From NCBI RefSeq assembly GCF_000698595.1, contig NZ_JFHC01000019.1:1-64000 (forward strand): a stretch of DNA of 64,000 nt. Reading direction: 5' to 3'. The notes beneath the pieces were generated by a model that saw only the letters and a program-made list of their open reading frames with translations, did no database searches and was not told where the DNA came from. This stretch comes from Caballeronia glathei (lineage in GTDB: Bacteria > Pseudomonadota > Gammaproteobacteria > Burkholderiales > Burkholderiaceae). A program made the translations under genes and the position numbers. Below, in pieces: positions 1-7,908 of the stretch (positions within the stretch are counted from its first letter, which is position 1; each line of letters starts with the position of its first letter).

Positions 1-251
1 ACGAGCCGTTCGCCGCGCTCGACGCGCTCACGCGCATCAGGATGCAGCGCCTGGTGAAGCGTCTGGTGGAGCACCATCGGCCCGGGGTGCTGCTCGTCAC
101 GCACGACGTGGACGAGGCCATCGCGCTCGCGGATCGCGCGCTCGTCATGCGCGACGGCGCGATCGCGGGCGAATACGTCGTGTCGAGCTACGCACACGAT
201 GCGCTGCGCGACACGCTCCTGGCCGAACTGGGTGTCGGCGTCGAATCGTAG
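1..251 (+). CDS. ABC transporter ATP-binding protein, C-terminal fragment (nitrate/sulfonate/taurine type)
   Basis: This is the 3' end of an ATPase gene that begins before the window. The first whole codon is at position 3. The visible protein opens with the residues after Walker B ([11 protein letters not shown], the D-loop region) and continues to a [18 protein letters not shown] switch/H-loop segment, which is typical of SsuB/TauB/NrtD-type importer ATPases. The family's role is to hydrolyse ATP at the inner membrane and drive uptake of sulfonates or similar anions. It lies 48 bases before a substrate-binding protein gene on the same strand, so the two probably belong to one importer operon. 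The permease is not in the window. The substrate class is inferred from the neighbouring SsuD-like monooxygenase. Confidence 0.85.
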   Translation, partial: EPFAALDALTRIRMQRLVKRLVEHHRPGVLLVTHDVDEAIALADRALVMRDGAIAGEYVVSSYAHDALRDTLLAELGVGVES

Positions 252-299
252 TTCCTTCGCGCGGTGCGCTGCACCGCGTTCAATCTGTCCATTTTCTCC

Positions 300-1295
300 A
301 TGTCCAACGAATTCAGCTCGCTCTATCCGGCGTGGTCGCGCCGGCGCTTTCTGCAAACGACCCTCGCCGCTTCGGCGCTCGCAACGGGCCTCGCCGCGTG
401 CGGCAGCCGCAAGACGGACACCGTGCGCCTTGGCTGGGGGCTCGGCGGCCTGCCGCTGCTCGCCAAAGAGCGCGGCCAGTTCGAGAAGACGCTTGCGAAG
501 GACGACATCAAGGTCGAATGGATCGGCCCGTTCCCGAACCATGCGCCGTCGCTGCAGGCGGTGACGGGCGGAAGCGCCGATTTCAGTTTCGGCGGCAGCA
601 CGACGCCCGCGCTCGCCGCGATGATCGCAGGGTCGCCGCTCGTCTTCACCAACTTCTGCGTGGTCGATCCGCGCAGCACGGCGATCATCGCGCGCGACGG
701 ATCGGGCATCGACCGCGTGGAGGATCTCGCCGGGAAGTCGGTTGCGGTCAACCGTTCGGGGCTCGGCGAATTCCTCGTCGTGGCCGCGCTGGAGAAGCAC
801 AAGGTGGACCGCAATGCCGTGAAGTTCGTCTATCTCAATCCGCCCGACGCAGCGCCGGCGTTCTCGCAAGGCAAGGTCGATGCGTGGTCGATGTGGAGTC
901 CGGGCGTCGATATCGCGCGAGCGAACTACAAGGGCCATACGATCTTTCTCGAAGGGCGTGACCTCGATTTTCAGATCGATTTCAATTCGTATGTCACGAC
1001 CCGAAAGTTCGCGGCAGACAACGCGAGTCTCGTGAAAGCCGTCAATGCGGCGTATGCGCAGGAGGCGAAGTGGGCATCGGAGCATCCCGCCGAGGCAGAG
1101 GCGATCGCGCAGAAGCAGGGCAACTACAGCGATGAAGTGCGCGACACGCTGACTTCGATGAAGCGTCGGTACACGATGCACGGCGTCGGCGACGAGCCCT
1201 TCGTGCAGGAGTTGCAGAAGGCGGCCGACTGGCTCGCCGCGCGCAATGTGCTGCCGCAGAAGATCGCGGTGAGCGACTACCTCGCGAAAGCCTGA
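300..1295 (+). CDS. ABC transporter substrate-binding lipoprotein, SsuA/aliphatic-sulfonate type
   Basis: A protein of 331 residues when read from the ATG at 300. An in-frame ATG at 264 would add 12 residues that do not look like a signal. The N-terminus has a twin-arginine motif (SRRRFLQ), a hydrophobic stretch and a lipobox-like LAAC, so export through Tat followed by lipidation is likely. The rest (VRLGWGLGGLPLLAKERGQFEK and the following GGSADFSFGG) matches the NMT1/SsuA-like periplasmic-binding fold that captures sulfonates, taurine or nitrate. It follows the importer ATPase and is convergent with the SsuD-like operon, which favours an organosulfur substrate. Specificity cannot be read from sequence. 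Confidence 0.85.
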   Translation: MSNEFSSLYPAWSRRRFLQTTLAASALATGLAACGSRKTDTVRLGWGLGGLPLLAKERGQFEKTLAKDDIKVEWIGPFPNHAPSLQAVTGGSADFSFGGSTTPALAAMIAGSPLVFTNFCVVDPRSTAIIARDGSGIDRVEDLAGKSVAVNRSGLGEFLVVAALEKHKVDRNAVKFVYLNPPDAAPAFSQGKVDAWSMWSPGVDIARANYKGHTIFLEGRDLDFQIDFNSYVTTRKFAADNASLVKAVNAAYAQEAKWASEHPAEAEAIAQKQGNYSDEVRDTLTSMKRRYTMHGVGDEPFVQELQKAADWLAARNVLPQKIAVSDYLAKA

Positions 1296-1365
1296 GCGAA
1301 ATCTCGCGTGGCAGTCACCGCATCACGACGCACCGCCCTGACGGGCGGCGCGTCTCCTCGACCGT

Positions 1366-2964
1366 TCAAATCACGAAGAAGCCATGCGTCCCGTCTCGTT
1401 CGAGTTGGGCGACGAGGCCATACTCCCATTCCAGATACGCGTTCATCGCTTCACGTGCGTTGTCCGTTCCTTCATACGGCCGTCGATAGCGGTCGATACG
1501 CGGTGACGCGAGGCGTGTATCGCCGTCTTCCGCCGGCAGTCCCGCGGCAATCCACGCGGAGGTGCCCCCTTCGAGAACATGCACGGGTTTGCCGGTCAGT
1601 GCCGCGACGTCCGGTGCTGCGAAGCGCGCGAGCGCGCTCGATGCGCAGGTGATCACGTAGCGCTTCGCTTCGGGCAGCGCGCGCAAGTCGTTCGCGAGGC
1701 GCGAGCGGATGATCCACCACGCCCCGGGCACGTGCGCCTTCACGTAGTTGGCGCTCGCAGTGACGTCGAGCACCAGCGTTTCGCTTTTGTCGTCATCGAG
1801 CAGCGCGGCGAGTTCGGCCGGCGTGACCGTCGGCGAATCGGCGGGCACCGGCGCCGGGCCGCGCCAGGCGCCGCTTTCGCTCGCGTCGGCGCCCGTTGCG
1901 CCGTCGATCACGACCGTGTCGATGTTCATTTTCGCGAGCCACGACGCCGTCATGTTCGCGCGTACGCCGTCGTCATCGAAGAGCACGACGCGAGCGCCGC
2001 GCACCGGGGCGAACATCTCCGTCTCCTGCACGAGCTGGCCTCCGGGCGCGCTGCGGAATCCGGGTGCGTGCGCGCGCTCGTACTCGGCGGGCGTGCGCAC
2101 ATCGAAGCGATAGGTCGTGCGTGACTCGTCTTCGGCCCAGCGCGCGGCGTGCGCAAGCGTCGTGCGTGTGACGCCGGCGCGATCCGCGAGCGCACGGGCC
2201 GCCGCGCGCGATTGCCGCAGATCCTCGGCGCTGCGTCCCGCCGCTGGCTCGAACGTGCGCGCGCTGCCGTGCTCGAGCGCCTGCCCGGCGAGTGTCCAGC
2301 CGATCGTGCCATTGCGCAGGGCCGCAACCGGATTCGGCAATCCCGCGTTCACGAGCGACTGCGTTCCGATGATGCTGCGCGTGCGGCCGGCGCAGTTCAC
2401 GATGACGCGCGTGGCCGGGTTTGGCGCGAGCGCGCGGGCGCGCAGTGCGAGTTCGGCCCCCGGCACGCTGATGCTGCCGGGGATGTTCATGGTGCGGTAT
2501 TCGTCGAAGCGGCGTGCGTCGAGTACGACCACGTCTTCGCCGCTCTCGAGCAGCGCCTCGACGGTTTCCGCCGACAGCGCCGGCGTATGCAGTTTCGCTT
2601 CGACGAACTCGCCGAACGCCTTGCTCGGCACATTGACATCGCGGAACACTTCGCCGCCTGCGCGTGTCCAGCCTTCCAGTCCGCCGTCGAGGAGCGCGAC
2701 ATTCGCATAGCCGAGCTGAGCGAGGCGCTGTGCCGCGCGCTCGGCGAGACCTTCGCCCGCGTCGAGCACGACGATCGGCACCGAACGCCGCGGCAGCCGC
2801 GCATAGGCTTCGAGTTCGAGCTTCGAGAACGGCAGGTTGGCGGCGAAAAGAGGATGGCTCTGCGCGTGCGGGTCTTCTTCGCGCACGTCGACGAGCGCGA
2901 TCTCGCGCTTCGAAAGCAGGGCTTCGCGCACATCCTCGAAGGTGCGCTGCGGGAAGGTGCTCAT
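1366..2964 (-). CDS. Rhodanese-like sulfurtransferase with four rhodanese domains
   Basis: 532 residues containing four rhodanese-like repeats, at about 5-105, 128-235, 275-360 and 380-480. Repeat 2 has an active-site-type loop with Cys191 (VNCAGRTRS) and repeat 4 has Cys440 (ITCASSALA). Repeats 1 and 3 carry aspartates where the cysteine should be (VVLDAGEG, VLFDDDGV), so they are probably structural. Rhodaneses move sulfane sulfur between thiosulfate or persulfides and acceptors. The ATG at 2964-2962 overlaps the stop of the upstream dioxygenase-like gene (ATGA), implying translational coupling. It is the last gene of a minus-strand operon starting at 5480. A role in handling sulfur released from an organosulfur compound is inferred from the operon. 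Confidence 0.85.
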   Translation of the reverse strand: MSTFPQRTFEDVREALLSKREIALVDVREEDPHAQSHPLFAANLPFSKLELEAYARLPRRSVPIVVLDAGEGLAERAAQRLAQLGYANVALLDGGLEGWTRAGGEVFRDVNVPSKAFGEFVEAKLHTPALSAETVEALLESGEDVVVLDARRFDEYRTMNIPGSISVPGAELALRARALAPNPATRVIVNCAGRTRSIIGTQSLVNAGLPNPVAALRNGTIGWTLAGQALEHGSARTFEPAAGRSAEDLRQSRAAARALADRAGVTRTTLAHAARWAEDESRTTYRFDVRTPAEYERAHAPGFRSAPGGQLVQETEMFAPVRGARVVLFDDDGVRANMTASWLAKMNIDTVVIDGATGADASESGAWRGPAPVPADSPTVTPAELAALLDDDKSETLVLDVTASANYVKAHVPGAWWIIRSRLANDLRALPEAKRYVITCASSALARFAAPDVAALTGKPVHVLEGGTSAWIAAGLPAEDGDTRLASPRIDRYRRPYEGTDNAREAMNAYLEWEYGLVAQLERDGTHGFFVI

Positions 2965-3557
2965 GGAGTCGTTCGTTCCTTGCCAGAATTCCAGAGGTTG
3001 GGAAGCGTGTCGTTCGAGTATCCCGAGATGAAGGGCTTCGGCGGGCCATCGGGCGGATACACGAAACGCGATACCGCTCCGATGTTCGCCCCATAGACGT
3101 GAATGCTGATCGACACGCGATCATCATAAGCGTTGCTCACGCGGTGAATGTCGCCGATTGCAGGTGACACCGCTTCGACGGCACCGCGTTCGAGCAGCCT
3201 GTCCTCATCGCTTTCGATCAACGTGCCGTCGGCGGCCCGGCCGTAGGCGCGCGCCCGCTCGGCTCCGCGCAGCACGCCGATCAGGCCCCACACGGTGTGG
3301 TCGTGGACCGGCGTGCTTTGCCCCGGACCCCAGACGAAGCTCACTACCGAGAAGCGCTGGCGCGCATCGGCGTAGAGCAGGAACTGCTGATAGCGCTCGG
3401 GCGAGGGCGTCGCGTAGGCGGCGGGCAGCCAGTCGTCGGCGGCGACGAGGCGGCGCAAGGATTCCGAACCGCGCGTGATCAGCTCATGCTCGGCGGGCGC
3501 TGCATCCACCAGCTCGGCGATCTCGCCGACGAAGCGCCGCAACTTTGCCATGGCCAT
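2961..3557 (-). CDS. Cysteine dioxygenase-family (cupin) protein
   Basis: 198 residues from the ATG at 3557, which shares one base with the stop codon of the upstream aldolase gene (TGATG). A second in-frame ATG lies at 3551. The longer open frame upstream overlaps that gene and is discarded. A cupin metal site is visible: His85 and His87 in PVHDHTVWGLIGVLRG and His138 in GDIHRVSN, the three-His iron site of thiol dioxygenases. Family members oxidise cysteine, 3-mercaptopropionate or related thiols to sulfinates. Overlaps at both ends put it in the middle of a coupled sulfur operon. The thiol substrate is unknown. Confidence 0.8.
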   Translation of the reverse strand: MAMAKLRRFVGEIAELVDAAPAEHELITRGSESLRRLVAADDWLPAAYATPSPERYQQFLLYADARQRFSVVSFVWGPGQSTPVHDHTVWGLIGVLRGAERARAYGRAADGTLIESDEDRLLERGAVEAVSPAIGDIHRVSNAYDDRVSISIHVYGANIGAVSRFVYPPDGPPKPFISGYSNDTLPNLWNSGKERTTP

Positions 3558-4381
3558 CAGTCGAGCAGTTCCGGCTCTGCTTCGACGAGCCCATCGTACA
3601 GGCTCTCGAAAGAGAAAAGCGCGCCCCCCGGACGCCCGACCTGATCGTGCGTGAGCGAGGCCACGTCGTGTGGAATGCGCTGCGGCGTGCCGGCGGCTTC
3701 GGCCAGCAATTGCGTATGGCAGGCGTTTTCCAGCGCGATGTACCACCACGCGGCCGCTTCCACCGTGGGACCCGCCGTGAGAATGCCGTGGTTCCTGAGT
3801 ATCACGGCCTTGCGTGATCCCAGTGCATGGGCAATGCGCGCGCCTTCGCTCGTGTCGAGCACGACGCCCTGGAAATCGTCGAAGAGCGCGTGGTCTTCAT
3901 AGAACGAGCACGAGTCCTGCGTGAGCGGATCGAGCTTGCGGCCGAGCGTGGACCACGCCTTCCCATACAGCGAATGCGTGTGCGCGGCCGCGACGATGTC
4001 GGGGCGCGCTTCATGGATCGCCGCATGGATCGCGAACGCGGCCTGATTGACCGGCCCCTTGCCCACGACGATTTCTCCCGCGCCGTTCACGAGCAGCAGG
4101 TCCGACACGCGCATGCGTGCGAAGTGCCTGCCTAGCGGGTTGACCCAGAAATGATCGGGCCACTCCGGATCGCGCGCGGTGATGTGCCCCGCGAGCCCCT
4201 GATCGAAGCCATAGCGCGCGAAGATGCGAAACGCCGCTGCAAGGCGTTCCTGCCGATGGCGGCGCTCGGCCGCGACACTGGCAGGCGCGGGTGTTTCGTC
4301 GAACCAGAATTTGCGCAACGGCTCGGCGTGCCGCGCGATTGCCGGCGCGCCGGTGATGGGTTGGGTGATGGTGAGACTCAT
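3557..4381 (-). CDS. Class II aldolase/adducin-family protein
   Basis: 274 residues from the ATG at 4381, preceded by GAGAGG about nine bases upstream. An in-frame start 39 bases earlier would lie inside the preceding gene. The family's zinc-binding histidines are visible as His134/His136 (AAAHTHSLYG) and His198 (LRNHGIL). Class II aldolases cleave or decarboxylate sugar phosphates and related hydroxy-acids, and many members act on other small carbonyl substrates. It lies 22 bases after the SsuD-like monooxygenase and overlaps the next gene by one base. The operon suggests it works on the carbon skeleton left after C-S cleavage, which is inference. Confidence 0.8.
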   Translation of the reverse strand: MSLTITQPITGAPAIARHAEPLRKFWFDETPAPASVAAERRHRQERLAAAFRIFARYGFDQGLAGHITARDPEWPDHFWVNPLGRHFARMRVSDLLLVNGAGEIVVGKGPVNQAAFAIHAAIHEARPDIVAAAHTHSLYGKAWSTLGRKLDPLTQDSCSFYEDHALFDDFQGVVLDTSEGARIAHALGSRKAVILRNHGILTAGPTVEAAAWWYIALENACHTQLLAEAAGTPQRIPHDVASLTHDQVGRPGGALFSFESLYDGLVEAEPELLD

Positions 4382-4403
4382 CGCTCGGAAATCCTCTCGC
4401 GGT

Positions 4404-5480
4404 TCAGGCGGCGTGAGCAACGCGCGAGGTCAGTTCGCGCGTTGCAGGAATCAGTTCGCGGCCATAGTCGATCGCATCTTCGAGCGGATCGAAGCCGCGG
4501 ATCAGGAACGTCGTCACGCCGAGTTCGTGATACTGCGCGAGCGTTTCTGCCACTTGCGCAGGCGTTCCGACGAGAGCCGTCGAATTCGAGCGCCCGCCGA
4601 TCTCCTTCGCGACACCGGTCCACAGGCGCTCGTCGGCGCGCACGCCGTCGCCGGCGGCGGCGAGGAGCCGCCGCGCGCCTTCGCTCTGAAGCGGGGCACC
4701 CTCGCCGAGCCCTTGTTCAGCGCGCAGCCGCCGCGTCTCGGCAAGGATGTGCTCGGCGCGCTCCCACGCGGCGGCTTCGGTGTCGGCGAGAATCGGGCGG
4801 AACGATACCGAGAAGCGCACGCTTCTGCCATGCTTCGCGGCCTCGGCGCGCACGCGCGTCACCTGTTCGCGGACCTGCTCCTTCGACTCGCCCCACAGCG
4901 CGTAGACATCCGCGTGCTTGCCTGCAACTTCGATCGCCGGTGCGGACGCGCCGCCGAAATAGATCGGAACGTGCGGGGCCTGCTTCGTCCTGACGTCGGA
5001 GTAGGCCTGCTCGAATCGATAGAAGCGCCCGTGATGATCGAACGGCGCAGCTTCGGTCCATACGCGCCGGAGTATGTGCAGGTATTCGTCGGTGCGTGCG
5101 TAGCGGTCGTCGTGCGAGAGGTAGTCGCCGTCGCGGCGCTGCTCGGCATCGCTGCCGCCCGAGATGAAATGCACGGCGAGCCGGCCGCCGCTCAGTTGAT
5201 CGAGTGTCGCGATCTGGCGCGCGGCAAGCGTGGGTGCGACGAAGCCGGGACGATGAGCCAGCATGAAGTTCACGCGCTTCGTTACGCCGGCGGCGTAGGC
5301 GACCGTGAGGAGCGCGTCGGGGCTCGTCGACTGATAGGGCACGAGGATGCGGTCGAAGCCCGCGTTCTCGTGCGCCTGCGCGAACGCGCGCAGATACTCG
5401 ATGTCGATGGCGGGCCCCTTCGCCAGATGGGTCTCCGAGACTTTCTGCGGCTGGATCATGCCGATGAATTCGACGCTCAC
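4404..5480 (-). CDS. LLM-class FMN-dependent monooxygenase, SsuD (alkanesulfonate monooxygenase)-like
   Basis: 358 residues with a GTG start at 5480 and a strong AAGGAG site seven bases upstream. The TIM-barrel luciferase-like sequence resembles SsuD (VEFIGMIQP at the start, FVAPTLAARQIATLDQLSGGRLAVHFISGG near residues 80-110, VPIYFGGAS near 170). SsuD-type enzymes use FMNH2 and oxygen to release sulfite and an aldehyde from a sulfonate, and need a flavin reductase partner that is not in the window. It heads an operon with an aldolase-like, a thiol-dioxygenase-like and a rhodanese-like protein. The exact substrate is unresolved, and other LLM enzymes in such operons cleave sulfones or thioethers. 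Confidence 0.8.
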   Translation of the reverse strand: MSVEFIGMIQPQKVSETHLAKGPAIDIEYLRAFAQAHENAGFDRILVPYQSTSPDALLTVAYAAGVTKRVNFMLAHRPGFVAPTLAARQIATLDQLSGGRLAVHFISGGSDAEQRRDGDYLSHDDRYARTDEYLHILRRVWTEAAPFDHHGRFYRFEQAYSDVRTKQAPHVPIYFGGASAPAIEVAGKHADVYALWGESKEQVREQVTRVRAEAAKHGRSVRFSVSFRPILADTEAAAWERAEHILAETRRLRAEQGLGEGAPLQSEGARRLLAAAGDGVRADERLWTGVAKEIGGRSNSTALVGTPAQVAETLAQYHELGVTTFLIRGFDPLEDAIDYGRELIPATRELTSRVAHAA

Positions 5481-5639
5481 GTTGGCTCCTTGTCCGGGCG
5501 GCGTGCTGTTGGAATGAGCAGGGCTGCGTTGCGCTGCGCCCTGCCGATTGCCATCAGGCTAGCATCGAGGCATGCATGTATTAAATATCAAATGCAGATA
5601 ACGATATCGACGCTGGAAGCCGTGGCGATACGAACAACG

Positions 5640-6371
5640 TCACGTCTGTGAGCGCTTCAGGCGCATCGACACCGAGAAACGTTCGGCGGGATGAATGGTG
5701 ATCGACACCTCGAAGGTCGCGCTCGCGACGTCCAGATATCGGCGAACGATTTCGAGGCCGGCCGTCCCCGCTTTCACGTCCAGCCGCTTCGCCATTTCGT
5801 CCGAGACGATGACCCCCCTCACGTCCTGCTGAATCTCCGCAATGCACCGTCCGTAGCGCGCTTCGATGAGCGAGCTGATCAACGTGTCCGGTTGCTCGCG
5901 CGCGGCCTCGGCCACCTCCGTGTAGGCCGGATCGATATACACGTCGGTCCAGCCGACCGGGCGGCTTTCCTTGTCCGCATCGATGCGCAGGCTCGAAATG
6001 CGCAGCCAGTGCGTGCCCTGAGGGCAGCCGAGCGTCTTCGCGAGCATGCCGCTTGCGACGACCTCTTGCGTCGACTGCACGAGCCGCAGGTGCTCGGAGC
6101 CGAACTGCACGAGATCGTCCACCGATGCGAGCGACGGCCGGAAGTCGTTCCTCGGCTGCGCCGACTCGACTCGCGTTCCCGCATTCTTGCGTCGCGAGAC
6201 AAGCCCCAGTTGCTGAATCTCGTGCAGGGCGGCGCGAATGGTGTGGCGGCTCGTCTGGTACAGATCGCGCAGTTCCAGTTCGGTCGGGAGGTAGCTGCCG
6301 ACCGGATAGCGGCCGGACGCGATGCCCTCGGTCAGGTCGCGGGCGATGTCGGCGAAATGGGGTCTGTTCAT
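5640..6371 (-). CDS. GntR-family transcriptional regulator, HutC/UTRA subfamily
   Basis: 243 residues. An N-terminal winged helix (about 5-70, with YPVGSYLPTELELRDLYQTSRHTIRAAL) is followed by a UTRA-type ligand-binding domain (about 90-235). HutC-type regulators usually repress neighbouring catabolic genes until a small ligand binds. It is divergent from the lyase/symporter pair starting at 6514, and the space between holds a very clear palindromic operator (6423-6472). This makes autoregulation and control of the lyase operon likely. The ribosome site before ATG 6371 is weak. Confidence 0.9.
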   Translation of the reverse strand: MNRPHFADIARDLTEGIASGRYPVGSYLPTELELRDLYQTSRHTIRAALHEIQQLGLVSRRKNAGTRVESAQPRNDFRPSLASVDDLVQFGSEHLRLVQSTQEVVASGMLAKTLGCPQGTHWLRISSLRIDADKESRPVGWTDVYIDPAYTEVAEAAREQPDTLISSLIEARYGRCIAEIQQDVRGVIVSDEMAKRLDVKAGTAGLEIVRRYLDVASATFEVSITIHPAERFSVSMRLKRSQT

Positions 6372-6422
6372 TTTTCCAGTGGCGAAGCGGTCGTTCCTGC
6401 ACGGTAGGGTAAATCATAACTT

Positions 6423-6472
6423 GCTCTATATGTTCGAACATATTAATTTGCATATGTCCGGACATATAGAGC
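6423..6472. promoter_or_regulatory. Nested palindromic operator between GntR regulator and lyase operon
   Basis: Two perfect 16-base palindromes, ATATGTTCGAACATAT (6428-6443) and ATATGTCCGGACATAT (6452-6467), have centres 24 bases apart. They sit inside a larger inverted repeat whose ends are GCTCTATATG (6423-6432) and CATATAGAGC (6463-6472). The whole 50 bases can fold on itself with few mismatches. This is the arrangement expected for two dimers of the adjacent GntR regulator bound on one face of DNA. The block is far more AT-rich than its surroundings. Confidence 0.8.
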
Positions 6473-6513
6473 TTGTCCTGTCCCCAACGATTCCGCCAAC
6501 CCGAGAGGTCGTC

Positions 6514-7884
6514 ATGACGATTCGCACAACCCCCATGGCCAGTACCGTGGTCGATTCCATTCTGTTTCGCGACGCCTTCGGCACCGCGAAGATGCGCGCG
6601 CTTTTTTCGGATCATGCACTGGTGCAGCGCTATATCGACGTCGAGGTGGCACTGGCGAAGGCCGAAGCGCGAGTCGGCGTGATTCCGGGCGAAGCGGCGG
6701 AGATGATCGCGCGTGAATCGACGATCGAGCGGATCGATTTCGATCACATGCGCGAGGAAACCGATATCGTCGGCTATCCGATCCTGCCGCTCGTGCATCA
6801 GCTGGTCGAGATGTGCGGCGACGCAGGACGTTACGTCCACTGGGGTGCGACGACTCAGGACATCATGGACACGGCCGTCGCGCTCCAGGTGCGCGATGCG
6901 CTCGACTCGATCGACGGCGACATCCGCGAACTGCGCGCGATTCTTGCCGGCCTCGCCACGAAGCACCGCGACACGCCGATGGCCGGACGCACGCACCTGC
7001 AACAAGCGCTGCCCGTGACGTTCGGCTACAAGGTGGCGATCTGGCTCGCGATGTTCGACCGGCATCAGCAGCGGCTCGCGGAATTGCGGCCGCGCGTGGC
7101 CGTCGTCGAATTCGCCGGTGCGGCAGGCACGCTCGCGTCGCTGGGCGACAAGGGTTTCGAGGTGCAGAAGGCGCTCGCAGACGAACTGAAGCTCGGCGTG
7201 CCCGCAACGACATGGCACGTGGCGCGCGACGGCTTCGCCGAAGCGGTCAACCTGCTTGCGCTCGTGACGGGCTCGCTTGGCAAGATCGCGCTCGACATCA
7301 TGATCATGGCGTCGACGGAATTCGCCGAGGTGTATGAACCGTTCGTCAAGGGCCGCGGCGCCAGCAGCACGATGCCGCAGAAGCGCAATCCGATCTCCAG
7401 CGAACTGATGCTTGCCGCCGCGAAGGCGGTGCGCCAGCATGCGGGCCTGATGGTCGACGCGATGATTCAGGACTTCGAGCGCGCGACAGGTCCGTGGCAC
7501 GCGGAATGGATCGCGATTCCGGAAAGCTTCATTCTCTCGGCAGGCGCCCTGCATCAGGCAAAGTTCGCACTGGGCGGATTGATCGTCGATGAAGAGCGCA
7601 TGAAGCACAACCTCGGCATCACGAGGGGGCTGATCGTCGCGGAAGCGGTCATGATGTCGATGGCACCGTTCACCGGGCGCCAGCAGGCGCACGACATCGT
7701 CTACGACGCGTGCCGCACCGTGAACGAAAAGGGCGGCACGCTGGCGGAAGCGCTGGCGGCGCTGCCCGGCGTGACGAAGCATTTTGACCGCGACGCGATC
7801 GAGCGGATGACCGATCCCGCCAACTATCTCGGCCTCGCGCCGCGCATGGTGGACCGGGCGATCGAACTTTCCAGCGGTATCTGA
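6514..7884 (+). CDS. Fumarase/aspartase-superfamily lyase, adenylosuccinate lyase (PurB)/PcaB-like
   Basis: 456 residues from the ATG at 6514, which has GAGAGG seven bases upstream. Earlier in-frame starts would run through the operator. Superfamily motifs are visible: GATTQDIMDT (111-120), GRTHLQQALP (158-167) and the signature SSTMPQKRNP (284-293). The superfamily eliminates fumarate or a related product from succinyl adducts, or cycloisomerises carboxymuconate. It sits beside a dedicated GntR regulator and a dicarboxylate-type symporter, not purine genes, so a catabolic substrate is more likely than adenylosuccinate. Candidates are an N-substituted aspartate, a tricarboxylate or carboxymuconate. 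Confidence 0.8.
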   Translation: MTIRTTPMASTVVDSILFRDAFGTAKMRALFSDHALVQRYIDVEVALAKAEARVGVIPGEAAEMIARESTIERIDFDHMREETDIVGYPILPLVHQLVEMCGDAGRYVHWGATTQDIMDTAVALQVRDALDSIDGDIRELRAILAGLATKHRDTPMAGRTHLQQALPVTFGYKVAIWLAMFDRHQQRLAELRPRVAVVEFAGAAGTLASLGDKGFEVQKALADELKLGVPATTWHVARDGFAEAVNLLALVTGSLGKIALDIMIMASTEFAEVYEPFVKGRGASSTMPQKRNPISSELMLAAAKAVRQHAGLMVDAMIQDFERATGPWHAEWIAIPESFILSAGALHQAKFALGGLIVDEERMKHNLGITRGLIVAEAVMMSMAPFTGRQQAHDIVYDACRTVNEKGGTLAEALAALPGVTKHFDRDAIERMTDPANYLGLAPRMVDRAIELSSGI

Positions 7885-7908
7885 GCGAAGAGCGTGGAGG
7901 AGCATACG

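Noticed and set aside
5581-7905. Long minus-strand open frame through the GntR gene and the lyase gene
   Set aside because: It crosses the palindromic operator and two genes with clear motifs, so it is a shadow frame.
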